Origin: Balneolaceae bacterium
Lineage (GTDB): Bacteria > Bacteroidota > Rhodothermia > Balneolales > Balneolaceae
Length of the DNA: 39,777 nucleotides
NCBI GenBank assembly: GCA_007693745.1
Contig: REDA01000028.1
Location: forward strand, 1-39,777
Direction of reading: 5' to 3'
Shown: positions 19,534-27,577 of the stretch, one piece after another
How the letters are laid out: each line of letters begins with the position of its first letter
How positions within the stretch are numbered: the first letter of the stretch is position 1
The notes under the pieces: model-generated
What the model was told of the DNA's origin: nothing
Seen by the model: the letters and a program-made list of their open reading frames with translations, nothing else
The model's database searches: none
Made by a program: the position numbers and the translations under genes

Positions 19534-20088
19534 TCAGGAGAGAGACTGCAGAATCCTTCCAAAAATTTCATCAATACTGCCGGTTCCGTCAATCACTTTA
19601 ACAATCCCTTTTGCATTATAGTGGTTCAGAACCGGAGCGGTTTCCTCATGATAGACATTCAGTCGGGTTTGAATTCCTTCCCGTGTGTCATCGGATCGTC
19701 CCTGTCCCCGGCTCAGGATTCTGCGGATCAGTTCCTCTTCGGGCACAGAGAGGGTAATAAATGCATCCACATTTTTCCCTCTGGATTGAAGATAGGTATC
19801 CAGGGCTTCAGCCTGGGCCACAGTTCTTGGAAAACCATCGAAAATGACACCATCATCATATATTTGATGATTCAGTTCATCAGCGACAAGCTCCACTACG
19901 GTTTCATCAGGAACCAGTTTTCCCTGATCCATAATGGATTTCACTTTTAAACCAAGGGGTGTATTGGCTTTGATGTTCTCCCTGAAAATGTTACCGGTTG
20001 ATAGGTGAGGCAGCTTCAGGTGTTCAATAAGCTTTTCAGCCTGTGTACCTTTACCTGCTCCCGGAGCACCAAATAGGATAATATTCAT
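19534..20088 (-). CDS. adk: Adenylate kinase (short-LID type)
   Basis: Balances AMP, ADP and ATP in the cytosol. The P-loop GAPGAGKGTQ lies at residues 7-16, the AMP-binding region HLSTGNIFRENI near 34, DGFPRT near 84 and the arginine-containing LID remnant RGQGRSDD near 125. At 184 residues it is the short form that lacks the zinc-finger-like LID found in many Gram-positive enzymes. The ATG start is clear. It lies 169 bp downstream of rplS on the same strand, so it may end the ribosomal-protein unit or have its own promoter. Confidence 0.96.
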   Translation of the reverse strand: MNIILFGAPGAGKGTQAEKLIEHLKLPHLSTGNIFRENIKANTPLGLKVKSIMDQGKLVPDETVVELVADELNHQIYDDGVIFDGFPRTVAQAEALDTYLQSRGKNVDAFITLSVPEEELIRRILSRGQGRSDDTREGIQTRLNVYHEETAPVLNHYNAKGIVKVIDGTGSIDEIFGRILQSLS

Positions 20089-20214
20089 GGATGAAATAGT
20101 CTGAATGACGGTGAGTGATACAGGTTCTTCTGATGGTATTCAGCACAGAAAGTTACCAGTCTTGATTCTGGTCTTTGAAGATACAGCAACAAGACCGGTA
20201 CCTGTGACCAGGGA

Positions 20215-20235
20215 GGTGATGATCTGCTCATCACC
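20215..20235. other. Perfect hairpin between rplS and adk
   Basis: Eight-base arms (GGTGATGA and TCATCACC) around a 5-base loop lie 23 bp beyond the rplS stop codon. There is no T-tract, so transcription could continue into adk; mRNA processing or stabilisation is a possible role. Confidence 0.5.
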
Positions 20236-20257
20236 CAGGGTAAAAGAATCTGCCGGA

Positions 20258-20626
20258 TTATTTGGTTTTGTTCTCTTTACCCGTTGTATCGAGTTCTTTA
20301 ATACGTGCAGACTTTCCTCGCCTGTCGCGCAGATAGAACAATTTGGCTCTTCTGACCTTACCCCGTTTTTTCACTTCAATTTTAGCGATAAAGGGTGAGT
20401 GGAGTGGAAAAATACGTTCAACACCAACACTGCCGGACATCTTACGCACAATAAAGGTTTTGTTGGCTCCGCTTCCTTTCTCGCTGATCACAACACCCTG
20501 ATATTGCTGTATTCTTTCTTTTTCCCCTTCCCGAACGCGGTAGTGTACGTTTATGGTGTCGCCGGATTTAAATTCCGGAAGATCATCCCGTACAACGGTC
20601 TGTTCAATAAGTTTCATTTTATCCAT
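20258..20626 (-). CDS. rplS: 50S ribosomal protein L19 (bL19)
   Basis: Structural protein at the 30S-50S interface. The family blocks are clear: [15 protein letters not shown], the conserved [29 protein letters not shown] and the basic [23 protein letters not shown]. The length of 122 residues is normal, with a short hydrophilic tail. The ATG at 20626 has GAGG 8 bases upstream. It lies 23 bp after trmD and is the last of the canonical rpsP-rimM-trmD-rplS order. Confidence 0.97.
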   Translation of the reverse strand: MDKMKLIEQTVVRDDLPEFKSGDTINVHYRVREGEKERIQQYQGVVISEKGSGANKTFIVRKMSGSVGVERIFPLHSPFIAKIEVKKRGKVRRAKLFYLRDRRGKSARIKELDTTGKENKTK

Positions 20627-20649
20627 GGTCGTTTCCTCGTTACTGGGGT

Positions 20650-21345
20650 TTAGTTTTTCTTGGTATAAAGTTTATATAAATCGGGTCGTTTCTTTTTTGT
20701 TCGTTCTTCGGCTCTGCTTTGCCGCCACTGTTCAATTTTTTCATGATTACCTGAAAGCAGTACATCGGGTACAGATGCTCCGCGGAAGGTCGCCGGCCGT
20801 GTATAGACCGGAGCTTCCAGGAGGTTCTCCTGGAAAGAATCGGTCAGGGCACTTTCAGCATCTCCGAGCACACCCGGTAAAAGCCGGACAATGGCATCTG
20901 TCATCATCAGTACCGGAATTTCACCGCCGGATAAAACCACATCACCTACAGAAAATTCTCTGGTGATCAGTTCATCCCTTACCCTTTGATCGACTCCTTT
21001 ATAGTGTCCGCACAGAAACAGAAGATGTTTGCGAACGGAAAGTTCATTGGCATCTTTCTGTCTGAAGAGTTCGCCGTCGGGTGCGGTGAAGATAATTTCA
21101 TCGTAGGTACGTTCGGATGTAAGCTTATCGATACAGTCGAAAATCGGCTGCGGGGATAAAACCATCCCGGCTCCGCCCCCGTAGGGATAATCATCGATTT
21201 TTTTATGCCTGTCTGCCGAGTATTCCCTGAGATCATGCACCACAATCTGCACCTTCTGTTTATCGATGGCACGTCTGATGATACTGTGGCTCAAGGGACT
21301 GGCAAGAAGATCCGGCACACCCGATAAAATGTCGATTCTCATCAT
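20650..21345 (-). CDS. trmD: tRNA (guanine-N1-)-methyltransferase
   Basis: Methylates G37 next to the anticodon in tRNAs, preventing frameshifts, using S-adenosylmethionine in a SPOUT (trefoil-knot) fold. Diagnostic segments are [32 protein letters not shown] and the knot sequence [16 protein letters not shown], followed by [16 protein letters not shown]. At 231 residues it is of normal length. It begins 2 bp after the rimM stop, with two adjacent ATGs (MMRIDIL); the first is used here. The basic C-terminal tail is typical. Confidence 0.97.
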   Translation of the reverse strand: MMRIDILSGVPDLLASPLSHSIIRRAIDKQKVQIVVHDLREYSADRHKKIDDYPYGGGAGMVLSPQPIFDCIDKLTSERTYDEIIFTAPDGELFRQKDANELSVRKHLLFLCGHYKGVDQRVRDELITREFSVGDVVLSGGEIPVLMMTDAIVRLLPGVLGDAESALTDSFQENLLEAPVYTRPATFRGASVPDVLLSGNHEKIEQWRQSRAEERTKKKRPDLYKLYTKKN

Positions 21346-21347
21346 CT

Positions 21348-21890
21348 TCAGAGTTCGCTTAACTGATCCAGATTTAATCCTGTAAGGGTTTTGTCTCTGT
21401 GATCTGTTTCTGAAATATACTCATCTACCATCGGTATCAGAAGCAATCCTGTTTTGGTTTTTACTTCCAGTATGGGGTGAGCCGGATTTTCTATGATATC
21501 CAGCACTTCACCGTACAGGGAGCCGTTGTAGTACACCAGGTATCCGATCGGGGATTCATCACTGACTATTCTATTTTTTTGGATCAGCTGAACCTTTTTC
21601 TGATCGGCCCACAGGCTTTTATCGGATGCTTTCTCTGCATCACTACGGTTGGTAATCCTGTCAAATTTTACAAAGAACGATTGTTGATTCCGCTTGTTTT
21701 CTGTCTGAAGATCTTCCACCCGAAGGGGGATGAATCCAGGAATGTTCTCTTTTAAATAAACAAGAGAGTTTTTTGCAAGCAGATCACTGTAATCGGGTGA
21801 ATCCGGAATCACCTTCACCACTCCATGGAGTCCGCGGGCCTTTCCAATTCGTCCGATTTCAACATACCGGCCTGAGTTTTCTACTCCCAT
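21348..21890 (-). CDS. rimM: Ribosome maturation factor RimM
   Basis: Helps 30S subunit assembly, binding ribosomal protein S19 and the 16S 3' domain. The N-terminal domain shows IGRIGKARGLHGVVKVIPDSP, the usual G-x-HG-x-G/V-x-V motif of RimM. The C-terminal PRC-barrel contains PIGYLVYYNGSLYGEVLDI and AHPILEVKTKTGLLLIPMV. At 180 residues the length is typical. It lies 15 bp downstream of rpsP. The ATG at 21890 has only a weak ribosome site, consistent with coupling to rpsP translation. Confidence 0.94.
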   Translation of the reverse strand: MGVENSGRYVEIGRIGKARGLHGVVKVIPDSPDYSDLLAKNSLVYLKENIPGFIPLRVEDLQTENKRNQQSFFVKFDRITNRSDAEKASDKSLWADQKKVQLIQKNRIVSDESPIGYLVYYNGSLYGEVLDIIENPAHPILEVKTKTGLLLIPMVDEYISETDHRDKTLTGLNLDQLSEL

Positions 21891-21905
21891 AACCGGGTTG
21901 TTCTA

Positions 21906-22892
21906 TTACTCTTCCTGCTTGCTTTCCCAGGCGCGCAGTACCGTTACACGCTCTTCTTCAGCAGGAACAAATCCTTTCAGCTCTTCAACGGAATTATCCT
22001 TAATGTGAGCAATGGCATCGGTTGCTGTCATCTCTGTTGAAAGCTGTGAAACCGAATTGGTTTCAGGTGCTTTTTCAGTCTCTTGTTCAGGAGCAGCTTC
22101 TGCAATCTCTGCTACCTCTTCCCTGGCAACCGGAGTTTCCTCAGCTACGGGCTCTTCTTCAGTTTGCGCCACCGGCTCTGCTTCGGTCTTCACTTCAGCA
22201 GTCTCCTCTTCGGCGGATTCGGGTTCTGCTGTTTCCACCGTTGCTTCTTCAGCTTTCACCTCTTCCTGTTCGCTTTCGGCTTCCAGAGCGTCAATTTCTT
22301 CGCTTACTTCATCAGCAGCCGTTTCGGGCTCCGTCTCTTCGGCAGCGGCAACAGCTTCTTCTGCCTTCTCTGCTTCGGCGGCGGTTTCCTCAGCGGCTTC
22401 GCTTGCTGCTTCAGCTTGTTCGGCAGCTTTCGCTTCCTCCTCTTTTTTCTTCTCAAGAGCTTTGGCAGCGGCAGCAGCTTTCTCCTCCAGTTTTTTCTTG
22501 AATTCCTGCTCTTCAGCTTTCAGCAGTTCTTTCTGCTGGGCTCTGCGGCTTGCATCTTCATCTGAAGATTTGGATTCGCGTGCCGCTTTCCACTCAGCGA
22601 GTGCAGCTTCAATTTCTTCCTCCGTTTTTCCCCATCGTACCAGGTGCATTCTGTAGAGAATTCCCTCACTTTTGAGAATACTGCGAACGGTGTCACTTGG
22701 CTGCGCGCCGATTTTAAGCCAGTGCATCACTCTTTCCGCGTCAAGAGTCAGCTCTTTCTGTTCGCTTACATTGTCGAAGCGGCCAAGGCGTTCGATCACG
22801 CGTCCGTCGCGTGGTGACCGGCTGTCAGCAACCACAATGTGGTAAAATGGCCGTTTTTTTCTTCCTTTTCGTTGTAGTCTTAGTTTAATCAA
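21906..22892 (-). CDS. rpsP: 30S ribosomal protein S16 (bS16) with very long acidic C-terminal extension
   Basis: Residues 1 to about 90 are a normal S16 (KLRLQRKGRKKRPFYHIVVAD, SPRDGRVIERLGRFD, WLKIGAQPSDTVRSIL). The protein then continues to 328 residues. A charged probable coiled coil covers about 105-165 and a low-complexity Glu/Ala-rich stretch runs to about 285. A final compact-looking piece follows (TDAIAHIKDNSVEELKGF...RVTVLRAWESK). Ordinary S16 is about 80-90 residues. Translation starts at a TTG, with AGGAA 7 bases upstream and no in-frame ATG nearby. It leads the rimM-trmD-rplS genes. The tail role is unknown. Confidence 0.95.
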   Translation of the reverse strand: MIKLRLQRKGRKKRPFYHIVVADSRSPRDGRVIERLGRFDNVSEQKELTLDAERVMHWLKIGAQPSDTVRSILKSEGILYRMHLVRWGKTEEEIEAALAEWKAARESKSSDEDASRRAQQKELLKAEEQEFKKKLEEKAAAAAKALEKKKEEEAKAAEQAEAASEAAEETAAEAEKAEEAVAAAEETEPETAADEVSEEIDALEAESEQEEVKAEEATVETAEPESAEEETAEVKTEAEPVAQTEEEPVAEETPVAREEVAEIAEAAPEQETEKAPETNSVSQLSTEMTATDAIAHIKDNSVEELKGFVPAEEERVTVLRAWESKQEE

Positions 22893-22923
22893 TGGTGTGT
22901 TCCTGTGCGTTTTAGTTTAGTTA

Positions 22924-23062
22924 GGGAGCTTTTAAAAACCGTTCTTTTACCCAATATCTTCGTTGCCGCAAATTTAAATCCTTACGTATGGTAAATACGC
23001 TGCGGTTTTAAAGTTGCTTCCGCCTTGATCTTGTGCAAAATCCCTGGTTTTTCAAAACCCCC
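22924..23062. repeat. Dispersed inverted-repeat element, copy 2
   Basis: The second copy of the element seen at 10147 and 33608, in the same orientation on the plus strand. It fills the gap between ffh and rpsP, ending 28 bp beyond the ffh stop codon. The internal stem is TTTACC (22946-22951) with GGTAAA (22990-22995), where the copy at 33608 has TTTGCC/GGCAAA. Termini are GCTTTTAAAAACC and GGTTTTTCAAAACC. Confidence 0.85.
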
Positions 23063-23090
23063 AGTTAAATAAATTAGGTACTCTTCTGGT

Positions 23091-24431
23091 TTAGCGTCCG
23101 AGCGGGAGATTTTTAAGCCCTTCCATCGCGCGGCCCATTTTCCCCATTTTGCTCATCGTTTTCATCATTTTCTTCATCTGTTCAAACTGCTTGATCAGTT
23201 CATTAATCTCCCGAACGTGCGTTCCGGATCCTTTAGCAATACGCCTTCTCCGGCTGCCGTTGAGAAGGTCCGGATTTTTCCGTTCTTCCGGGGTCATGGA
23301 GTTGATAATGGCTTCAATCGGTTTAAATGTATCTTCATCCAGGTCTGCATCCTTTACAGCTTTGCTGGCTCCCGGAATCATTCCCACCAGATCGGTGATA
23401 CTTCCCATTTTCTTGATCTTCTGAATCTGCTCGTAAAAATCTTCCAGATCGAATTTATCCGAGCGAATTTTTTTCTGAAGGTCCTGTGCCTGTTTTTCGT
23501 CAAACTCTTTCTGGGCTTTTTCCACAAGGGAAACCACATCACCCATTCCCAGGATACGCTGGGCAAGCCGGTCAGGATAGAAAGGAGAGAGTGCATCCAG
23601 CTTCTCACCTGTGCTCATAAACTTAATCGGTTTCTCAACTACCGTCCGGATAGAGAGCGCCGCACCCCCCCGGGTGTCCCCATCCATTTTAGTAAGCACC
23701 ACTCCGTCAAAATTAATCGCGTCGTTGAACGCTTTGGCCGTATTCACCGCATCCTGGCCGGTCATGGCATCTACAACAAAGAGAATTTCATGGGGATTGA
23801 CCGCCTTTTTGATTTCAGCAACCTCCTCCATCATTTTTTCATCCACGTGCAGGCGCCCGGCCGTATCGATAATCACTGTATCCAGGGCCAGGCTCTTTGC
23901 CATCGAGACGGCTTCTTTTGCCACCCGAACAGCATCTTTCTGCTCGATGGAATAGACAGGGATATTGATTTCACCCGCCAGGGTTTTCAGCTGGTTGACC
24001 GCAGCCGGGCGATAGACATCCGCTGCAGCAAGGATCGGATTTCTGTTATTCTCTTTCTTCAGGTAGTTCGCCAGCTTGGCCGCAAAGGTGGTTTTTCCGG
24101 AACCCTGTAGCCCTGCAATCAGGATGACCGTTGGCGGGGTGTGAGCCACAGCAAGAGTCTGCCTCTCCTCACCCAGAATTTTCACCATTTCATCATAGAC
24201 AATCTTGGTAAACTGCTGACCGGGATTGACGCTGGTGAGCACGCCGGAGCCCATAACACGATCCTTGATATCGCTTGTAAACTGACGGGCTACCTCAAGG
24301 TTTACGTCGGCATCAAGAAGAGCACGGCGAATTTCGCGAACGGTTTCGGCGATATTCACATCAGTTATGCGCGACTGCCCTTTCAGGGACTGCACGGCTG
24401 ATTCTATTTTGGAAGACAAATCTTCAAACAT
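23091..24431 (-). CDS. ffh: Signal recognition particle protein Ffh (SRP54)
   Basis: A GTPase that binds hydrophobic signal sequences as they leave the ribosome and delivers them to the FtsY receptor. An N-terminal helical domain is followed by the G domain with GLQGSGKTTFAAKLA (G1) near residue 108, DTAGRLHVDE (G3) near 190 and TKMDGDTRGGAALSI (G4) near 248. The C-terminal methionine-rich M domain carries SRRRRIAKGSGT and the run QMKKMMKTMSKMGKMG. The length of 446 residues is normal. The gene is followed by a dispersed repeat, and its upstream region has a pair of DnaA-box-like sites. Confidence 0.98.
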   Translation of the reverse strand: MFEDLSSKIESAVQSLKGQSRITDVNIAETVREIRRALLDADVNLEVARQFTSDIKDRVMGSGVLTSVNPGQQFTKIVYDEMVKILGEERQTLAVAHTPPTVILIAGLQGSGKTTFAAKLANYLKKENNRNPILAAADVYRPAAVNQLKTLAGEINIPVYSIEQKDAVRVAKEAVSMAKSLALDTVIIDTAGRLHVDEKMMEEVAEIKKAVNPHEILFVVDAMTGQDAVNTAKAFNDAINFDGVVLTKMDGDTRGGAALSIRTVVEKPIKFMSTGEKLDALSPFYPDRLAQRILGMGDVVSLVEKAQKEFDEKQAQDLQKKIRSDKFDLEDFYEQIQKIKKMGSITDLVGMIPGASKAVKDADLDEDTFKPIEAIINSMTPEERKNPDLLNGSRRRRIAKGSGTHVREINELIKQFEQMKKMMKTMSKMGKMGRAMEGLKNLPLGR

Positions 24432-24838
24432 TACACAGTCGTTAAAGTAACAGTAAATAGTAAGTAGCTGAAAATGATACGACGATTCCGGCTATTTATC
24501 AACAACGTGTGGATAATTTTTTAGCTGTTGAGTTGAATTCAGCCCGGCCATAAGAGAAAAAGCAGTGCCGGTTCGTGTTGATGAGCGGAGGATGTGTAAA
24601 GGCACTGTCTCTCAATTCGACTGCAATAGCGGGTGCTTTGTGATCACAACAGCGTGAAGAATATGAGGCCGAAAATACCGGAGTGATGAATATCTGAACG
24701 TTTTGGCAGGGCAAGCCGTTTTTAATCGAACATTTACAGAAAAGCGGAGTTATGCATGGGTTAGGATACCAGCAACCGATTGAATATGCAGGCTTTCTTT
24801 GTGAAGTAATAATTATTAACGAAATAAACTTTACGGGC
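24432..24838. other. Divergent intergenic region with a DnaA-box pair
   Basis: 407 bp between the divergent ffh and Rieske genes, so it should hold two promoters, which I cannot place precisely. TTATCAACA at 24496-24504 and TGTGGATAA at 24508-24516 form an inverted pair of DnaA-box-like 9-mers, 65 bp upstream of ffh. No gene is evident. Confidence 0.5.
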
Positions 24839-25363
24839 ATGAATGAAGAAATGACAGCAACAAAGGAATCTGAATCGAGAAGGCAGTTTCTCAGAACAGC
24901 CGGATCCACAGCGCTTTTCGCAACGCTTGGGATTGGTTTTTACGGGTGTGGTTCGGACACGGTTACGGCGGATATTAGTGGTGATGATGCGGCTCCCGGA
25001 GCAAGGTTTTCCACAGTGAATGCGAATACAGAGGGGGTAACCATCTCATCAGGTAGTGTAGTGTTGGATTTGAGCACCGATGCGCTGCAATTTCTCAACA
25101 CACAAGGCTCGGCCATCCTGATCACCGGAGCCAATGTACTTGCGGTGAATGTTGGCGGGCAAAACATCAGGGCGTTTACCAGTGTCTGTACGCATCAGGG
25201 CTGCTCCATTCAGTGGACATTTGGCGAAGGACAATTTACCTGCACATGTCATGGTTCGCGGTTTGATACGGGCGGAGCTGTAACAAGGGGCCCGGCAACA
25301 AGGAATCTGGCGGAATACTCTGTCAGCCGTGGCGAAAATATAGTCACAATCACAATCGGGTAA
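24839..25363 (+). CDS. Rieske [2Fe-2S] protein with Tat-like signal
   Basis: An exported electron-transfer protein. The N-terminus carries a twin-arginine motif, SRRQFLRTAG, a hydrophobic stretch, then a possible lipobox ending at Cys (FYGCGSD). The cluster-binding motifs are complete: CTHQGC and, 15 residues after the first CxH, CTCHG. Both extra cysteines of the structural disulfide are present, suggesting a fairly high-potential centre. The usual proline-loop equivalent is GPATRNL. I use the ATG at 24839; another ATG 12 bp downstream is possible. No cytochrome b gene is adjacent; instead YceI-like and DUF5777 genes follow at 2 bp and with a 4-bp overlap. The redox partner is unknown. Confidence 0.88.
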   Translation: MNEEMTATKESESRRQFLRTAGSTALFATLGIGFYGCGSDTVTADISGDDAAPGARFSTVNANTEGVTISSGSVVLDLSTDALQFLNTQGSAILITGANVLAVNVGGQNIRAFTSVCTHQGCSIQWTFGEGQFTCTCHGSRFDTGGAVTRGPATRNLAEYSVSRGENIVTITIG

Positions 25364-25365
25364 CC

Positions 25366-25941
25366 ATGAAAAGTGACAAGGTATTGGTTCTCAAAACCCT
25401 TCTTCTGTCCACCTTTTTGATGTTCTTGTCTTTTGATGCTGACGCCCAGTCATATCATGGCGAAGACGGATATGTGGAGTTCATTTCCCGCGCGCCGCTG
25501 CTGGAGTTCAAGGGGGTGAGTGATCACCTGAACGGACTGATTGACCTGGATGAGAACCTGCTGGACTTTTACGTGGATCTGAATACACTGGATACCGGCA
25601 TTCGCCGCCGCGACCGCGATATGCGGAACACCTACCTGAAAACAGATCAGTTTCCGTTCGCAGAGTTTTCCGGTGAGATTGTTTCTGAGTTTGATCCTGA
25701 TTTACAGCAGGAACAGCCGGTAAGGGCTCAGGGAACCTTTACCATTCACGGGGTTCCGCGTGAGATGGAGGTGGAGGGAACCCTTCAGCCGGAAGGAAAC
25801 ACCCTGATTCTCAAGGCGAGCTGGACGGTGCTGCTGGAAGATCATAACATAGATCGTCCCAGAGTACTTTTTTACGAGCTGGCCGATGAACAGAGGGTAA
25901 ATATTCATATCGTGCTTGAAAAAACGGAGGATAACGAATGA
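25366..25941 (+). CDS. YceI-family periplasmic lipocalin-like protein
   Basis: A 191-residue protein with a signal peptide (cleaved after about FDADAQS) and a YceI domain, a β-barrel that binds isoprenoid or other long lipids in characterised relatives. Family-like segments include LDFYVDLNTLDTGIRRRDRDMR, TYLKTDQFPFAEF and GTFTIHGVPREMEVEG. The start is 2 bp after the Rieske stop, and the stop overlaps the next start as ATGA, so the three genes are almost certainly one operon. A role in quinone handling or electron transfer is an inference from the neighbours; the bound ligand cannot be read from the sequence. Confidence 0.87.
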   Translation: MKSDKVLVLKTLLLSTFLMFLSFDADAQSYHGEDGYVEFISRAPLLEFKGVSDHLNGLIDLDENLLDFYVDLNTLDTGIRRRDRDMRNTYLKTDQFPFAEFSGEIVSEFDPDLQQEQPVRAQGTFTIHGVPREMEVEGTLQPEGNTLILKASWTVLLEDHNIDRPRVLFYELADEQRVNIHIVLEKTEDNE

Positions 25942-26816
25942 AACCTCTACACAAGATGCGGATTCTGCTTTTTACTGCACTTTTACTTTACAGTGGCGAC
26001 CTTCTCGCTCAGCTGGAGCGGCAGAGGGTTGTGACCGATACCCCTGTGGAGCTGACGTTTATGGCGCCGCGAAATATCAACACCTACACAGTGGAACCCC
26101 TCTCCAGGGGGGAACTTCACTACTCGATTATGCATACCTTTGGCGAAGTCAAAACCGGTGCAGGTACACTCTGGGGGATAGACAGCGGAGCCAATGTGCG
26201 CTTTAGCCTCGAATATGGTTTTACCGATCGTATATCAGCGGGTGTAGGCAGGTCGAGCCTCGACAAGGTGTACGACCTGACTGTTCGCACCTCACTGTTA
26301 CAGCAGAGAAGCAGCGGGGGCAGCCCGGTTTCCGTGAGTCTGATCCCGACGTTTGGTATCATCACCGCCAGTTTCGGATTTCTTCAGAACGATTACTCGT
26401 TAGAAGATCGGCTTCACTACTCCGTTTCACTTCCAGTAGCCCGAAAATTTACAAACCGGATCAGCCTGCAGGTGACCCCGATGGTGGCCGGATTTAACCG
26501 AACCGGTCCGGAGCTGAATATTGCAGATCCCAATGTGAGTACCTACATAACGGTAGCCGCTGGCGGCAGGGTCAAGTTTTCACCCCGGTCGGCGTTTACC
26601 TTCCAGTATGTACCGCCACTCACGGATGCCCGAAATCTGAACCCGAATATAGCCATCGGTGTTGATATTGAGACAGGTGGCCATGTATTCCAGATGTTTT
26701 TTACGACATCCAGAGCGCTGAACGAATCGTATCTGATCGCGGGAGAGAACGGTTCCTTTACAGACAGGGAATTCCGTTTCGGTTTTAATGTAAACAGGCT
26801 GTTCAGGGTACGTTAG
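25938..26816 (+). CDS. DUF5777-type β-barrel protein
   Basis: An outer-membrane barrel of the DUF5777 kind, 292 residues with a signal peptide ending near LLAQ. The conserved opening FMAPRNINTYTVEPLSRGELHYSI with HTFGEV is followed by alternating hydrophobic strands such as SLEYGFTDRISAGVGRS. The C-terminus is FRFGFNVNRLFRVR, lacking a terminal aromatic residue. The start overlaps the YceI stop by 4 bp. It probably acts together with the Rieske and YceI proteins at the cell envelope. The molecular function of the family is not established. Confidence 0.78.
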   Translation: MKPLHKMRILLFTALLLYSGDLLAQLERQRVVTDTPVELTFMAPRNINTYTVEPLSRGELHYSIMHTFGEVKTGAGTLWGIDSGANVRFSLEYGFTDRISAGVGRSSLDKVYDLTVRTSLLQQRSSGGSPVSVSLIPTFGIITASFGFLQNDYSLEDRLHYSVSLPVARKFTNRISLQVTPMVAGFNRTGPELNIADPNVSTYITVAAGGRVKFSPRSAFTFQYVPPLTDARNLNPNIAIGVDIETGGHVFQMFFTTSRALNESYLIAGENGSFTDREFRFGFNVNRLFRVR

Positions 26817-26922
26817 GAAATGGGATATTCGGTTTTTCCAAGACACTTCCCCCAGCGATATGGCATGCCAATAATTCAGAAAAGTTGTCTGGAATTTTGA
26901 AAAGTAGTACTTTAGTATCACT

Positions 26923-27180
26923 ATGAAAACGGAGCTTGTTACAACACTCAAACGCCAGGCAACAAAACTCTTAAAAGAGCTAAGAGAGGAAAAAGAGCCG
27001 GTATTGATAACAGAGCATGGAAAACCATCGGCTTACCTTGTTGATGTGGATCATTTTGAACAGATTCAAAAAAAATTAAGACTGCTGGAAGGCTTAGCCA
27101 GGGGGGAAAAGGCTATTCTTGAAGATCGGATTGTTTCGCATTCAGATGCTAAAAAGCGCATGGCGCGATGGCTCGGGTAA
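26923..27180 (+). CDS. Phd/YefM-family antitoxin
   Basis: An 85-residue antitoxin and likely autorepressor. The family pattern is LKELREEKEPVLITEHGKPSAYLVDVDHFE (residues about 13-42), which forms the DNA-binding and dimerisation fold, followed by a helical toxin-neutralising tail. It overlaps the downstream RelE/ParE-type toxin gene by 13 bp, the normal arrangement for this module type. No operator palindrome is obvious in the 107-bp upstream gap. Confidence 0.9.
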   Translation: MKTELVTTLKRQATKLLKELREEKEPVLITEHGKPSAYLVDVDHFEQIQKKLRLLEGLARGEKAILEDRIVSHSDAKKRMARWLG

Positions 27181-27467
27181 TCTGGACTGAACCTGCTCTT
27201 CAGGAGCTTGATGAGATTGCAGATTATATTTCATTGGATGATCCTTATGCTGCAAAAATACTGGTTCGTAAAGTTTTCGAACGGGTGGATCATTTAGTGC
27301 AACATCCGAAAAGCGGAAAACCTACAGCAGAGTTTGAAATGTCTGTTTATCGTGAGATCATCATGCCACCGTGCAGAATCTTTTACCGAATAGCTGGCAA
27401 TATTGTGTACATCATCCATGTGATCAGAGAAGACCGGTTGTTTCGCACAGATGTTTTGAGGTCATGA
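27168..27467 (+). CDS. RelE/ParE-superfamily toxin
   Basis: A 99-residue toxin of the RelE/ParE fold. It opens with ARVIWTEPALQELDEIADYIS, the family's N-terminal strand and helix, then has the central helix AAKILVRKVFERVDHLVQHP and strands ending in YRIAGNIVYIIHVIREDR. Members either cleave mRNA on the ribosome (RelE) or poison gyrase (ParE). The YIS...AKILVRKVFERVDHL pattern looks more ParE-like, but the sequence alone does not settle the target. It forms a coupled pair with the preceding antitoxin. Confidence 0.88.
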   Translation: MARVIWTEPALQELDEIADYISLDDPYAAKILVRKVFERVDHLVQHPKSGKPTAEFEMSVYREIIMPPCRIFYRIAGNIVYIIHVIREDRLFRTDVLRS

Positions 27468-27577
27468 TAACCAACGATTTTATGGCAGAACAAATGGTTC
27501 AGGCGGCGGAATTCAGTTGGTGTCATCAATGAAATTTGATAATCTTCCGCTTAACCACTGAACCGATGTACAGAATC

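Noticed and set aside
22012-22656. Long Ser/Ala-rich and Leu/Gln-rich open frames on the plus strand
   Set aside because: They are antisense to the low-complexity Glu/Ala tail of S16. Repetitive GAA/GCA codons give open frames on the opposite strand automatically.
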